From positions 1-12,921 of the forward strand of contig CALHVK010000013.1 of NCBI GenBank assembly GCA_938039195.1: a stretch of DNA of 12,921 nucleotides, given 5' to 3'. The DNA comes from an uncultured Carnobacteriaceae bacterium. Its GTDB lineage: Bacteria > Bacillota > Bacilli > Lactobacillales > Aerococcaceae. The position numbers and the translations under genes are program-made. The first letter of the stretch is position 1. Every line of letters begins with the position of its first letter. Shown in pieces: positions 1-7,609 of this stretch. The notes under the pieces were generated by a model. That model was not told the DNA's origin and ran no database searches. It saw only the letters and a program-made list of their open reading frames with translations.

Positions 1-67
1 CGGAACAGAAGATTTAGAATCAGCTGACTACCGTGCATGCCAATTATTAGGACCTATCCATAAGTAA
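1..67 (+). CDS. fucI: C-terminal end of probable L-fucose isomerase (5' part outside window)
   Basis: An open frame (codons starting at base 2) runs from the window edge to TAA at 65-67 and gives 21 visible residues ending in ADYRACQLLGPIHK. The DYRxCxxxGP pattern is what I recall from the extreme C-terminus of L-fucose isomerases, which convert L-fucose to L-fuculose in the cytoplasm. The stop lies 18 nt before the next gene on the same strand, so it belongs to the same operon, and the fucU and fucO-like genes downstream fit. Only the tail is visible, so the assignment rests on a short motif from memory plus context. Another sugar isomerase or an unrelated fuc-operon enzyme cannot be excluded. 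Confidence 0.55.
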   Translation, partial: GTEDLESADYRACQLLGPIHK

Positions 68-70
68 TAG

Positions 71-77
71 AAAGGAG
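71..77 (+). promoter_or_regulatory. Shine-Dalgarno for the PTS IIB gene
   Basis: AAAGGAG ends 8 nt before the ATG at 86. It is a near-optimal site, indicating independent and efficient initiation of the IIB gene after the upstream stop codon. Confidence 0.75.
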
Positions 78-85
78 AGACTAAA

Positions 86-382
86 ATGACAAAAACGATT
101 ATTTTAGCCTGTGTCGGTGGATTAACAACAAGTATGCTCGTTGAACGCATTCAAGAAGTAATTTACCGTGATAAATTAGATTACTCATTCTACTCAGTAG
201 GGATTACTGGGATTGATACTCTAAAAAATATTGATGTCTTATTATTAGGACCTCAACTAGCTTATTTAGAAGAAAAAGCAAAAGCTTCATTAAACGTTCC
301 AGTTGCTGTAATTTCAGACGATGACTTTGAAAACATGCGCGGAGAAGAAGTTCTAAAACAAGCGATTGAATTATTAGGTTAA
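86..382 (+). CDS. PTS lactose/cellobiose-family EIIB component, without a cognate IIC here
   Basis: A 98-residue cytoplasmic protein with the EIIB fold signature. A hydrophobic first strand ends in Cys9, followed by a P-loop-like turn (ACVGGLTTSM), which matches the phosphocysteine loop of lactose/chitobiose IIB proteins (CxAGMSTSM). Length is normal for a stand-alone IIB (about 100 residues). In the family it accepts phosphate from IIA on the cysteine and passes it to a sugar bound by membrane IIC. A IIA gene follows after 4 nt, but no IIC lies between the fucI-like tail and the ABC transporter. The pair may therefore work with a IIC encoded elsewhere, or act as a phosphorelay sensor. That role is inference; the family call is firm. 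Confidence 0.88.
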   Translation: MTKTIILACVGGLTTSMLVERIQEVIYRDKLDYSFYSVGITGIDTLKNIDVLLLGPQLAYLEEKAKASLNVPVAVISDDDFENMRGEEVLKQAIELLG

Positions 383-386
383 TCAA

Positions 387-758
387 ATGAGTGAATCAAG
401 CAAATCGGATACGCAACGATTGATGCAACTGATTGTAAAAAGTAGTAAAGTCACTACTTTAGCATTGCAATCCGTTAAGAGTGCTCTTGCAGGTGATATT
501 TCATCTGCAAGAGGCATCCTTGATGAAGCCAAGGCTAAAGGAGTAGAAGCACATAATGTTCAAACAGAAATGATTCAGCAAGAAATTAGAGGTGAAGGCG
601 TAAGTACAACACTTCTATCTGTACACGCGCAAGATCATTTTATGAACAGTCACTTGCTACTAGAAGTTGTCAATATCATCGTTGATCAACAAGAACAAAT
701 AGAAACGCTGAAAGAGCGTATTACAAAACTGGAACAGGTAGGTGAAATGCATGAGTAA
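387..758 (+). CDS. PTS lactose/cellobiose-family EIIA component with C-terminal coiled-coil extension
   Basis: A 123-residue helical protein. The family active site is present as VHAQDHFM, with His80 as the expected phosphorylated histidine, Asp83 as the trimer metal ligand and His84 following. The upstream helix EAHNVQTEMIQQE is also typical. In this family HPr-phosphate loads IIA, which then loads the cysteine of IIB. Residues about 98-118 form an extra heptad-like charged helix (QEQIETLKERITKLEQ) beyond the roughly 105-residue core usual for LacF/ChbA. The gene begins 4 nt after the IIB stop with only a weak AGG, suggesting translational coupling. Its end overlaps the next start as ATGAGTAA. 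No IIC is nearby, so transport by this pair alone is unlikely. Confidence 0.88.
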   Translation: MSESSKSDTQRLMQLIVKSSKVTTLALQSVKSALAGDISSARGILDEAKAKGVEAHNVQTEMIQQEIRGEGVSTTLLSVHAQDHFMNSHLLLEVVNIIVDQQEQIETLKERITKLEQVGEMHE

Positions 759-2247
759 TCCAGTTATTCTTGAAATGAAGGGGATTGTAAAATCGTTTGG
801 GCCTGTTAAAGCCCTAAAAGGTGTAGACTTCGACTTAAGAACAGGTGAAGTACACGCACTAATGGGTGAAAACGGTGCTGGTAAATCAACTTTAATGAAA
901 GTGTTGACCGGTATTTATGGAGCAAACGAAGGAACAATTCACTATAACGGAAAACAAGTAGAATATTCTAAGCCAAAAGAGGCTATGGACGATGGGATTG
1001 TAATCGTGCACCAAGAGTTGAATATGATGAACCACTTAACAGTGGCTCAAAACATCTTCATCGGTCGTGAAGAAATTAATCAAGGATTGTTCATTGATGA
1101 TAATGCCGGAAACAAAAAGGCAAAAGAATTATTCAAATTGTTGAAACTGGATATTAATCCACAAGAAAAAGTGGGAAACTTAACAGTTGGTAAACAACAA
1201 ATGGTTGAAATTGCGAAAGCGTTGTCAATGGACGCGAAGATTATTGTTTTTGACGAACCAACAGCAGCGTTAACAGAATCAGAAATTAATGAGTTATTCG
1301 CAATTATTGATGACTTACGTGCTAAAGGTGTGGGAATTATCTATATTTCTCACCGTATGGACGAAATTGCCCGTATTACGGACCGTGTAACGGTTATGAG
1401 GGACGGGGAATATGTTGGAACTGTAAATACAAAAGAAACTACGAAAGATGAAATCATCGCAATGATGGTTGGTCGTACAATTTACGAAGATCCGAAAGCG
1501 GTTTCTGCAGTGCCAGAAGGTGCACCAGTTGTATTAGAAGTGGAACATTTAAACTCAGGAAGCCACGTGAAAGATGTAAGCTTTGTGCTTCATAAAGGTG
1601 AAATCTTAGGGTTCTCTGGATTAATGGGAGCGGGTCGTACAGAAGTAGCTCGTTTACTATTTGGAGCGGATAAGAAAGATAGCGGAACTATTAAAATTAA
1701 TGGTAAAGAGGTTGATATTAAAAATCCTCAAGATGCTATTAGAGAAGGTATTGGTTATCTTTCAGAAGACCGTAAACGTTATGGATGTATCGTTGATATG
1801 AGCATTGCCAATAACACTGTAATGACGAACTTAGATAAGTACATCAAAGGTGGTTTAATTGATGACGGTGAAATTGTTAAAGTGAGTGATGAATTCGTTA
1901 AACAATTAAGAACGAAAACACCATCATCAAAACAACTAGTTCGTAACTTATCAGGTGGTAACCAACAAAAAGTTGTTATTGCAAAATGGTTAGAACAAAA
2001 TAGCGATATTCTAATTTTTGACGAACCAACTCGAGGAATTGACGTTGGTGCGAAAAGTGAAATTTACTCATTAATGAATGAACTAGTAGCTCAAGGAAAA
2101 TCAATCATTATGATTTCTTCAGAGCTTACAGAAATTCTACGTATGAGCGATCGGATTGTTGTCATGTGTGAAGGTCGTAAGACAGGGGAACTTGATATCA
2201 GTCAAGCAACTCAAGAACGAATCTTAGCATTAGCAACAGATCGATAA
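751..2247 (+). CDS. CUT2-family sugar ABC transporter ATP-binding protein (RbsA/MglA type)
   Basis: This 498-residue protein is a tandem ATPase that energises monosaccharide import at the inner face of the membrane. The first domain has Walker A GENGAGKS (39-46), Q-loop Q88, a degenerate signature LTVGKQQ (144-150), Walker B IIVFDEP (164-170) and H-loop His201. The second has a degenerate P-loop GLMGAGRTE (290-298, no GKS/T), a canonical signature LSGGNQQK (400-407) and Walker B LIFDEPTRGID (421-431). This asymmetry is characteristic of RbsA, MglA and XylG. A GTG at 742 opens the frame 9 nt earlier, but AGGTGA at 740-745 points to the ATG at 751, which overlaps the IIA stop. Permease and binding-protein genes follow. 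The cargo is inferred to be L-fucose or a related 6-deoxyhexose from neighbours; the sequence alone does not tell. Confidence 0.93.
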   Translation: MSNPVILEMKGIVKSFGPVKALKGVDFDLRTGEVHALMGENGAGKSTLMKVLTGIYGANEGTIHYNGKQVEYSKPKEAMDDGIVIVHQELNMMNHLTVAQNIFIGREEINQGLFIDDNAGNKKAKELFKLLKLDINPQEKVGNLTVGKQQMVEIAKALSMDAKIIVFDEPTAALTESEINELFAIIDDLRAKGVGIIYISHRMDEIARITDRVTVMRDGEYVGTVNTKETTKDEIIAMMVGRTIYEDPKAVSAVPEGAPVVLEVEHLNSGSHVKDVSFVLHKGEILGFSGLMGAGRTEVARLLFGADKKDSGTIKINGKEVDIKNPQDAIREGIGYLSEDRKRYGCIVDMSIANNTVMTNLDKYIKGGLIDDGEIVKVSDEFVKQLRTKTPSSKQLVRNLSGGNQQKVVIAKWLEQNSDILIFDEPTRGIDVGAKSEIYSLMNELVAQGKSIIMISSELTEILRMSDRIVVMCEGRKTGELDISQATQERILALATDR

Positions 2248-2265
2248 ACGAGGAGAGGTATAGAT

Positions 2266-3246
2266 ATGGAAGAGAAAAAGTCCCTATGGACGAAACTGGT
2301 AAAATCAGTTGGTTTACAAAAGTTAATTGCATTAATCGCGTTGATCGTGATTTTCACATTCTTTGCAGTCTCAAGTGAATCGTTCCGTTCGTTTGATACA
2401 GCGGTCAGCATTTTAGACGCATCTTATTACATTGGTTTCTTAGCAATTGGGGTAACATTCGTTATTATCACCGGTGGTATTGACTTATCAATCGGTACAG
2501 TAATGATGTGTTCTGCCATCATTGGTGGAGTGCTCCATACAAAAATGGGTTGGCCTTTATGGCTAGCATTGTTGGCAATATTAGTGATTGGGGGTGTATT
2601 TGGATTATTCAACGGAATTTTAATTGCGAAATTTGGATTACCACCATTCATCGCAACGCTTGGTACAATGATGATTTCACGTGGTTTAAGTTCAATCATG
2701 TCAAACGTACAAAGTGTGACGTTCCCATTACGTGGAACTGGTGAAGGCTGGTACAAAGACTTATTCAGAACGCAAGATAATTTTCCGACCGGGTTGATCG
2801 TCTTGATTGTCGTAGCGATTATTGCAGCCATTGTTTTAAATAAAACAAAAATTGGTCGTTATATCTTTGCCATCGGTTCAAATAAAGAAGCTACTAGACT
2901 TTCAGGTGTAAACGTTATCAAATGGGAAGGTATGGCTTATGTTATCAGTGGACTTCTAGCAGGTTTAGCTGGTATCGCATATGCTGCAACGTATTCAACA
3001 ATCCTTCCTGGTACAGGGAACGGTATGGAACTTGATGCCATCGCCGGAGTAGTTGTCGGTGGTACTTCACTTGCCGGTGGGGTTGGTTCAGTTGTTGGTA
3101 CAATCATCGGGGTATTCATCATGTCTGTCTTGAAGATTGGTTTACCATACATCGACTTACAACCACACTATCAATTATTCATCACAGGTTTCGTTGTAAT
3201 CATTGCTGTTTACTCTGATATCTTAATCCGCAAGAATAAGAAATAA
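2266..3246 (+). CDS. CUT2-family sugar ABC transporter permease (RbsC type)
   Basis: A 326-residue very hydrophobic protein with about nine or ten membrane segments, the usual size for RbsC-like permeases. Family landmarks are ITGGIDLSIGTVM after the second hydrophobic segment and, near the C-terminus, GMELDAIAGVVVGGTSLAGG, the cytoplasmic loop that contacts the ATPase. It would form the homodimeric channel for the sugar delivered by the lipoprotein encoded next. An SD (GAGGAGAGG) precedes the ATG, and the gap after the ATPase gene is 18 nt, so the two are co-transcribed. Substrate specificity is not readable from the permease; L-fucose is inferred from the operon. Confidence 0.93.
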   Translation: MEEKKSLWTKLVKSVGLQKLIALIALIVIFTFFAVSSESFRSFDTAVSILDASYYIGFLAIGVTFVIITGGIDLSIGTVMMCSAIIGGVLHTKMGWPLWLALLAILVIGGVFGLFNGILIAKFGLPPFIATLGTMMISRGLSSIMSNVQSVTFPLRGTGEGWYKDLFRTQDNFPTGLIVLIVVAIIAAIVLNKTKIGRYIFAIGSNKEATRLSGVNVIKWEGMAYVISGLLAGLAGIAYAATYSTILPGTGNGMELDAIAGVVVGGTSLAGGVGSVVGTIIGVFIMSVLKIGLPYIDLQPHYQLFITGFVVIIAVYSDILIRKNKK

Positions 3247-3278
3247 TAGTTTGATATTGACACAATGAGTTGGGAAGA

Positions 3279-3296
3279 CACCTTCACAGAAGGGTG
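3279..3296 (+). repeat. Small hairpin in the leader of the binding-protein gene
   Basis: CACCTTC (3279-3285) pairs with GAAGGGTG (3289-3296) around an ACA loop, with one bulged G. It lies in the 77-nt gap between permease and binding protein and is followed by AAAAAGG rather than a T-run, so it is not a terminator. Such hairpins often protect the 5' end of a processed mRNA so that the binding protein is made in excess over the membrane subunits; that role is inferred. Confidence 0.45.
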
Positions 3297-3323
3297 AAAA
3301 AGGACATATAAAGGAGAATAATC

Positions 3324-4406
3324 ATGAAAAAATCATTTAAATATGCAATTGCAACTCTAGCTTGTGCTTCTGCTTTATTAGCAGGATGTACTTCAAATAA
3401 ATCAAATGCTGATGGTGGAAAAACTCAAGCAAGCGGAGACTTCAAAGTAGAAGTAATCGCTAAAGGGTTCCAACATGACTTCTGGAAAGCTGTAAACAAA
3501 GGGGCTGAAAAAGCAGCTCAAGAATTAGGTGCTAAAATTACTTTCGTAGGACCTCAAAATGAAACAGCAATCGCAGAACAATTGGAACAATTAAACAATG
3601 CGATCAACAAAAATCCAAAAGCAATCGCTTTAGCTGCATTAGATACTGAAGCAGAATTAGATGCGATTAAACAAGCACAATCTAAAAACATTCCTATTAT
3701 CGGGTTTGACTCAGGGGTTCCAGGAGCACCAGAAGGAGCTATTAAAGCTACTGCATCAACAGACAACCATGCTGCTGGTGGTAACGCTGCTGAACACTTA
3801 TTCCCATTATTAGAAAACAAAATCGGCGACAAGAAAGTTCGTATCGGGGTTGTTTCTCAAGAAGTTAACTCACTTTCAATCACTCAAAGAACAAAAGGTT
3901 TCATTGATAAAATGGTTGAATTATTAAACAAAAAAGGCATTAAAACTGCTGTAGTTGGACATGACAAATTCAAAAACGATGTAGCTGAAGCTGATGCTAA
4001 AGTTGTTATTGAAGTTCGTGTTCCAGCTCAAGTAGATGATGCTGCAGGTAAAACTGAAGCTTCTACAGTTCTTGAAAAAGAAGACACTATCGCAATTTAT
4101 GGTTCTAACGAATTTGCTGCTAAAGCAATCATCAACGCTAACGGCGGTTTCAAAGAATCTAAACTTGGCGCAGACAAAATCTTAGCTGTTGGTTTCGACT
4201 CAGGTGCATTACAACAAGATGCTATCCGTAAAGGAATCTTCGTTGGTTCTGTAACTCAAGACCCAGTTCAAATTGGTTACCAAGCTGTTAAATTAGCAAT
4301 CCAAGCAGCTAAAGGTGAAACAGTTAAAGACGTGGATACTGGTTCTAAATGGTATGACGCTAAGAACATCGATAGCGAAGAAATCAAAGCTTTATTATAC
4401 GAATAA
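3324..4406 (+). CDS. Sugar-binding lipoprotein of the ABC transporter (RbsB-like, type I periplasmic-binding fold)
   Basis: A 360-residue extracytoplasmic lipoprotein. The signal peptide has Lys2-Lys3, a hydrophobic core and lipobox LLAGC, so Cys22 would be lipidated and anchored to the outer membrane face. The mature part begins with a Ser/Asn/Gly-rich linker, then a PBP1 domain starting VEVIAKGFQHDFWKAVNKGAEKAA. It continues with NPKAIALAALD and IPIIGFDSGVP, the ribose-binding-protein strand-turn pattern, and late in the domain ILAVGFDSG and VGSVTQDPVQIGYQAVKLA. It is longer than classical RbsB (about 296 residues). An SD (AAAGGAG) lies before the ATG. Codon use looks strongly biased to common codons, consistent with high expression. 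The ligand is inferred to be L-fucose or a fucosylated sugar; no ligand residue was verified. Confidence 0.9.
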   Translation: MKKSFKYAIATLACASALLAGCTSNKSNADGGKTQASGDFKVEVIAKGFQHDFWKAVNKGAEKAAQELGAKITFVGPQNETAIAEQLEQLNNAINKNPKAIALAALDTEAELDAIKQAQSKNIPIIGFDSGVPGAPEGAIKATASTDNHAAGGNAAEHLFPLLENKIGDKKVRIGVVSQEVNSLSITQRTKGFIDKMVELLNKKGIKTAVVGHDKFKNDVAEADAKVVIEVRVPAQVDDAAGKTEASTVLEKEDTIAIYGSNEFAAKAIINANGGFKESKLGADKILAVGFDSGALQQDAIRKGIFVGSVTQDPVQIGYQAVKLAIQAAKGETVKDVDTGSKWYDAKNIDSEEIKALLYE

Positions 4407-4435
4407 AAATAGGGATTAGTAATGGAGGAGAAATC

Positions 4436-5920
4436 ATGAGCTTGATTAAATTATTAGCCATTGATTTAGGTGCAAGTTCAGGACGTGTTATGCAGGCGAT
4501 TTATGACGGACGCTCCCTCCAATTATCAGAGGTTCATCGGTTCAAAAACGAACCGGTGAATCTTAATGATGGTTTGTATTGGAATTTGTTGCACTTGTTT
4601 GGAGAAATTAAGCAAGGAATCAAGAATGCTTCTAAAGATTCGATTCCGATTCGTTCCATCTCTGTTGATACATGGGGAGTAGACTATGCCTATCTAGATC
4701 AAAATGGAGATTTGCTCTATCAACCACATTGTTACAGAGATAATCGAATGGGTAGATACGAGGAGTCATTTTATAACGCTATCTCGAAGAAAGAATTGTT
4801 CCAAAAGACAGGTGTGCAGCCTGCAACCATTAATACGGTCTTACAAATCTATTCAGATTTGCAAGAAAAACCACAACTTAAAAATATCGTTCAACGTGTG
4901 TTATTTATCCCAGATTTAATCAACTATTTACTTTCAGGTGTGCTTTCAAATGAATACACAATTGCAAGTACAAGTGGATTATTGGATATTTTCACACAAG
5001 ACTTCTCTGAAGAAGTATTTGAACGCTTAGATATTCCACGTAAATGGTTCACAACTCCTGTGAAAAATGGTGCGGTGTTAAGACAATTATCACCACGCAT
5101 CACACAACAGTTGAAAGTAGATCCATTTGACGTCATTGCAGGGGCTGGACACGATACAGCTGCTGCGGTACTAGCGATTCCATATGAACATGAAAAAGGT
5201 ACAGTCTTTATTTCATGCGGAACTTGGTCACTAGTAGGAACTGAATCTGAAGAACCAGTTGTTACAGAGGAAGCATTTGCATCAGGATTAACAAATGAAG
5301 GATGTTTTGATGGTAAATATCGACTCTTACAAAACACAACTGGAATGTGGATTATTCAAGAATTACAACGCGACTGGCGCCTACAAGGGGAAGAAGTTGG
5401 CTTTGGTGAAATGGTAACATTAGCCGAAGCAGTAACGGACAACCAAACATGGATTCATCCAAACGACCCAGTTTTCGCTTCTCCAGGAGAAATGGAAACA
5501 AAAATCAAAGAATGGTGTAAAGTAAGTGGACAAGTTGTTCCGCAAACGAAAGGTCATCTTGTTCGTGTCGTTTTAGAAAGTTTAGCTTTAACTTATCTTG
5601 AAACGATCACTCAATTAGAACAATTAACAAAACAAGAAATGACAACTGTTCAAATGGTCGGCGGAGGAATTCAAAACAAACTTCTATGCCAGTTAACAGC
5701 TGACTTTACAGGTCGAACAGTGATTACTGGTCCGATTGAAGCAAGTGCACTTGGAAATATCCTTTCACAAATGCTTACTCTTGGAATTATCAGTAGTCGC
5801 AAAGAAGCTCAAGAGATTATTAAAGCTTCTGAACCAGTAACTCGTTACGAAAGTCGTACAGTTGCAGATTTGGAAGAAATTCGCTTGAAATTCAATAAAG
5901 TGAAGAGAGGAATTCAGTAA
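4436..5920 (+). CDS. FGGY carbohydrate kinase of the rhamnulokinase (RhaB) family, probably acting as L-fuculokinase here
   Basis: A 494-residue cytoplasmic kinase that phosphorylates a ketose at O-1. The N-terminal ATP/sugar domain has AIDLGASSGRVM (8-19) and SVDTWGVDYAYLDQNG (76-91), both close to E. coli RhaB. GAGHDTAAAV (236-245) carries the expected catalytic base Asp240, followed by SCGTWSLVGTE. The C-terminal adenosine-binding region has MVGGGIQNKLLCQ and GPIEASALGNI. Sequence likeness is to rhamnulokinase rather than enterobacterial FucK. However, the adjacent fucU, fucO-like gene and probable fucI tail argue that the physiological substrate is L-fuculose; L-rhamnulose or both remain possible. 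A strong GGAGGAG SD precedes the ATG, and the stop overlaps the fucU start (TAATG). Confidence 0.88.
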   Translation: MSLIKLLAIDLGASSGRVMQAIYDGRSLQLSEVHRFKNEPVNLNDGLYWNLLHLFGEIKQGIKNASKDSIPIRSISVDTWGVDYAYLDQNGDLLYQPHCYRDNRMGRYEESFYNAISKKELFQKTGVQPATINTVLQIYSDLQEKPQLKNIVQRVLFIPDLINYLLSGVLSNEYTIASTSGLLDIFTQDFSEEVFERLDIPRKWFTTPVKNGAVLRQLSPRITQQLKVDPFDVIAGAGHDTAAAVLAIPYEHEKGTVFISCGTWSLVGTESEEPVVTEEAFASGLTNEGCFDGKYRLLQNTTGMWIIQELQRDWRLQGEEVGFGEMVTLAEAVTDNQTWIHPNDPVFASPGEMETKIKEWCKVSGQVVPQTKGHLVRVVLESLALTYLETITQLEQLTKQEMTTVQMVGGGIQNKLLCQLTADFTGRTVITGPIEASALGNILSQMLTLGIISSRKEAQEIIKASEPVTRYESRTVADLEEIRLKFNKVKRGIQ

Positions 5921-6342
5921 TGCTAAAACAAATTCCTAAAATTTTAAGCCCTGAGCTTGTGAAATATTTAATGGAAATGGGACATGGAGATGAATTGGTG
6001 CTTGCGGATGCAAACTTCCCAGCTCATCGTATCGGGCAACGAGTGATTCGTATGGACGGTCATGGTGTTCCTGTAGCTTTAGAAGCGATTCTACAAGTAT
6101 TACCATTAGATACTTACAGTTCATATCAAGCAGGACTAATGCAAGTCGTTCCGGGAGATCCAACAGTTCCAGTGATTTGGGATGAATATAAACGTCTCTT
6201 AGAAGAAAGTCACCCAGGAGCTGCGATTAAAGAGTTCGAACGATTTGAATTTTACGAACAAGCAAAAGACGCTTATCTTGTAATCCAAACGGGAGAAAGT
6301 GCCTTATACGGTAACATCATCTTGAAAAAAGGTGTTTTATAA
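5920..6342 (+). CDS. fucU: L-fucose mutarotase
   Basis: A 140-residue RbsD/FucU-family protein that interconverts the alpha and beta anomers of L-fucose, supplying the form the isomerase uses. It aligns by eye along its whole length with E. coli FucU, which is the same size. The shared stretches are SPEL near the start, EMGHGDELVLADANFPAH (19-36) with catalytic His22, and the C-terminal FEFYEQAKDAYLVIQTGE followed by YGNIILKKGV. The FucU-type C-terminus separates it from RbsD. Its ATG shares one base with the kinase stop (TAATG), so the two are translationally coupled. This is the clearest marker that the operon is for L-fucose rather than ribose or rhamnose. Confidence 0.93.
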   Translation: MLKQIPKILSPELVKYLMEMGHGDELVLADANFPAHRIGQRVIRMDGHGVPVALEAILQVLPLDTYSSYQAGLMQVVPGDPTVPVIWDEYKRLLEESHPGAAIKEFERFEFYEQAKDAYLVIQTGESALYGNIILKKGVL

Positions 6343-6371
6343 ACTTACTTACTAGTTAGGAGAGAAAAAAT

Positions 6372-7523
6372 ATGTCAACATTTTATGTACCAGCTATTAA
6401 CTTAATCGGAAGAGGAGTCGTTAAAGAAATTGGACCTTACGTAAAAGAACTAGGATATCATAAAGCTCTTTTAGTAACGGATAAATTTATCGAATCAAGT
6501 GATATTCTTCCTAAAGTGACAGAACCTTTAAAAGAAGCAGGCGTGGATTTCGTTATATACTCTGATGTAGAACCAAACCCAACTTGTAAAAATGTTAACG
6601 ATGGGGTTGCTGCAGTTAAAGAAAACAACTGTGACTTCATCATCAGCTTAGGTGGAGGTTCACCTCAAGACTGTGCAAGCTGTATTTCAATTATTGCAAC
6701 AAATGGTGGTAAACCACAAGACTACGAAGGATTACACAAATCTGCTAAAAAAGGCTTACCAGTTGTAGCAATCAATACAACTGCAGGTACTTCTGCTGAA
6801 ATTACAATCAACTACGTAATTACAGACGAAGAAAGAAAAGTTAAAATGGTAATGGTTGATAAAAACAGCCTAGCTTTAATCTCAGTAAACGACCCTGAAT
6901 TAATGGTATCTAAACCAGCAGCATTAACAGCAGCAACAGGTATGGATGCTTTAACTCACGCGGTTGAAGCTTTAGTAACTCCAGGTGCTTACGGCGTTAC
7001 TAAGAAATTATCAATTGGAGCAATTGAATTAATTAAAGAATACTTACCACGTGCTGTTAAAGACGGTCATGACATCGAAGCTCGTGAAGGTATGGTGAAC
7101 GCAATCTTCTTAGGCGGTATGTCATTCAACAACGCTGGACTTGGTTATGTTCACTCAATGGCTCACCAATTAGGTGCTGTTTACAAACTTCCACACGGTG
7201 TATGCTGTGCTATGTTATTACCAGTAATCGAACGCGAAAATGCAAAACGTGTTCCAGCTGCATTCCGTGATGTTGCAAAAGCTTTAGGTTTACAAACTGA
7301 AGGTAAATCTGATGAAGAATGTGCAGCATACGCAATCAAAGAAATCGAAACTCTTTCTGAAACAGTAGGTATTCCTAAGAAATTAACTGAATTAGGAATT
7401 GAAGAAAAAGACTTCGACTTCGAATATCTATCTAAGAATGCGTTAATCGATGCTTGTGCACCAGGTAACCCATTCATGCCAACATTAGAAGAAACAATTG
7501 CTTTCTACAAAGAATTGTTCTAA
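6372..7523 (+). CDS. fucO: Iron-containing alcohol dehydrogenase, probable lactaldehyde reductase / 1,2-propanediol oxidoreductase
   Basis: A 383-residue group III (Fe-dependent) alcohol dehydrogenase, nearly the same length as E. coli FucO. The NAD-binding GGGSPQD is at 94-100 and TTAGTSAEITINYVITDEE starts at 136. The metal site is complete: Asp192 and His196 in GMDALTH, His261 in the HSMAH motif and His275 in PHG; His265 corresponds to the extra conserved histidine. With NADH it would reduce L-lactaldehyde from fuculose-1-phosphate cleavage to 1,2-propanediol, disposing of reductant under fermentation. SD TTAGGAGAG precedes the ATG, 29 nt after fucU. It is the last gene before a strong terminator. 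Related DhaT/YiaY enzymes share these motifs, so the substrate call leans on context. Confidence 0.85.
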   Translation: MSTFYVPAINLIGRGVVKEIGPYVKELGYHKALLVTDKFIESSDILPKVTEPLKEAGVDFVIYSDVEPNPTCKNVNDGVAAVKENNCDFIISLGGGSPQDCASCISIIATNGGKPQDYEGLHKSAKKGLPVVAINTTAGTSAEITINYVITDEERKVKMVMVDKNSLALISVNDPELMVSKPAALTAATGMDALTHAVEALVTPGAYGVTKKLSIGAIELIKEYLPRAVKDGHDIEAREGMVNAIFLGGMSFNNAGLGYVHSMAHQLGAVYKLPHGVCCAMLLPVIERENAKRVPAAFRDVAKALGLQTEGKSDEECAAYAIKEIETLSETVGIPKKLTELGIEEKDFDFEYLSKNALIDACAPGNPFMPTLEETIAFYKELF

Positions 7524-7554
7524 TCGGTAAAACAAAAATATTCGTATAGCTTTT

Positions 7555-7609
7555 AAACGTGGAGTATTGTCACCCCCCAGTGAAACGTCAATGCTCCACG
7601 TTTTATTTT
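7555..7609 (+). terminator. Strong intrinsic terminator of the fucose operon
   Basis: A 15-bp stem (7555-7569 with 7589-7603, one T-G pair) is followed by TTTTATTTT. The 19-nt loop holds a run of six C and a nested 4-bp stem, TCAC (7570-7573) with GTGA (7580-7583). It lies 31 nt after the fucO stop and closes region 1. Confidence 0.93.

Noticed and set aside
742..750. Earlier GTG start for the ABC ATPase (adds three residues, VKC)
   Set aside because: The AGGTGA at 740-745 overlaps this GTG and is placed for the ATG at 751.
2508..2744. Overlapping + strand frame inside the permease gene
   Set aside because: Its product is rich in Trp, His and Asn with no motif; the RbsC frame explains the sequence.
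2427..2831. Long antisense open frames opposite the permease, binding protein, kinase, dehydrogenase and PTS genes
   Set aside because: They are opposite strongly supported genes, have low-complexity compositions typical of reverse-frame translation and lack SD sites; no family motif is visible.
3257..3262. Perfect -35 hexamer TTGACA upstream of the binding-protein gene
   Set aside because: No acceptable -10 hexamer lies 15-19 nt downstream (the region reads ACACCTTC), so an internal promoter is not supported.
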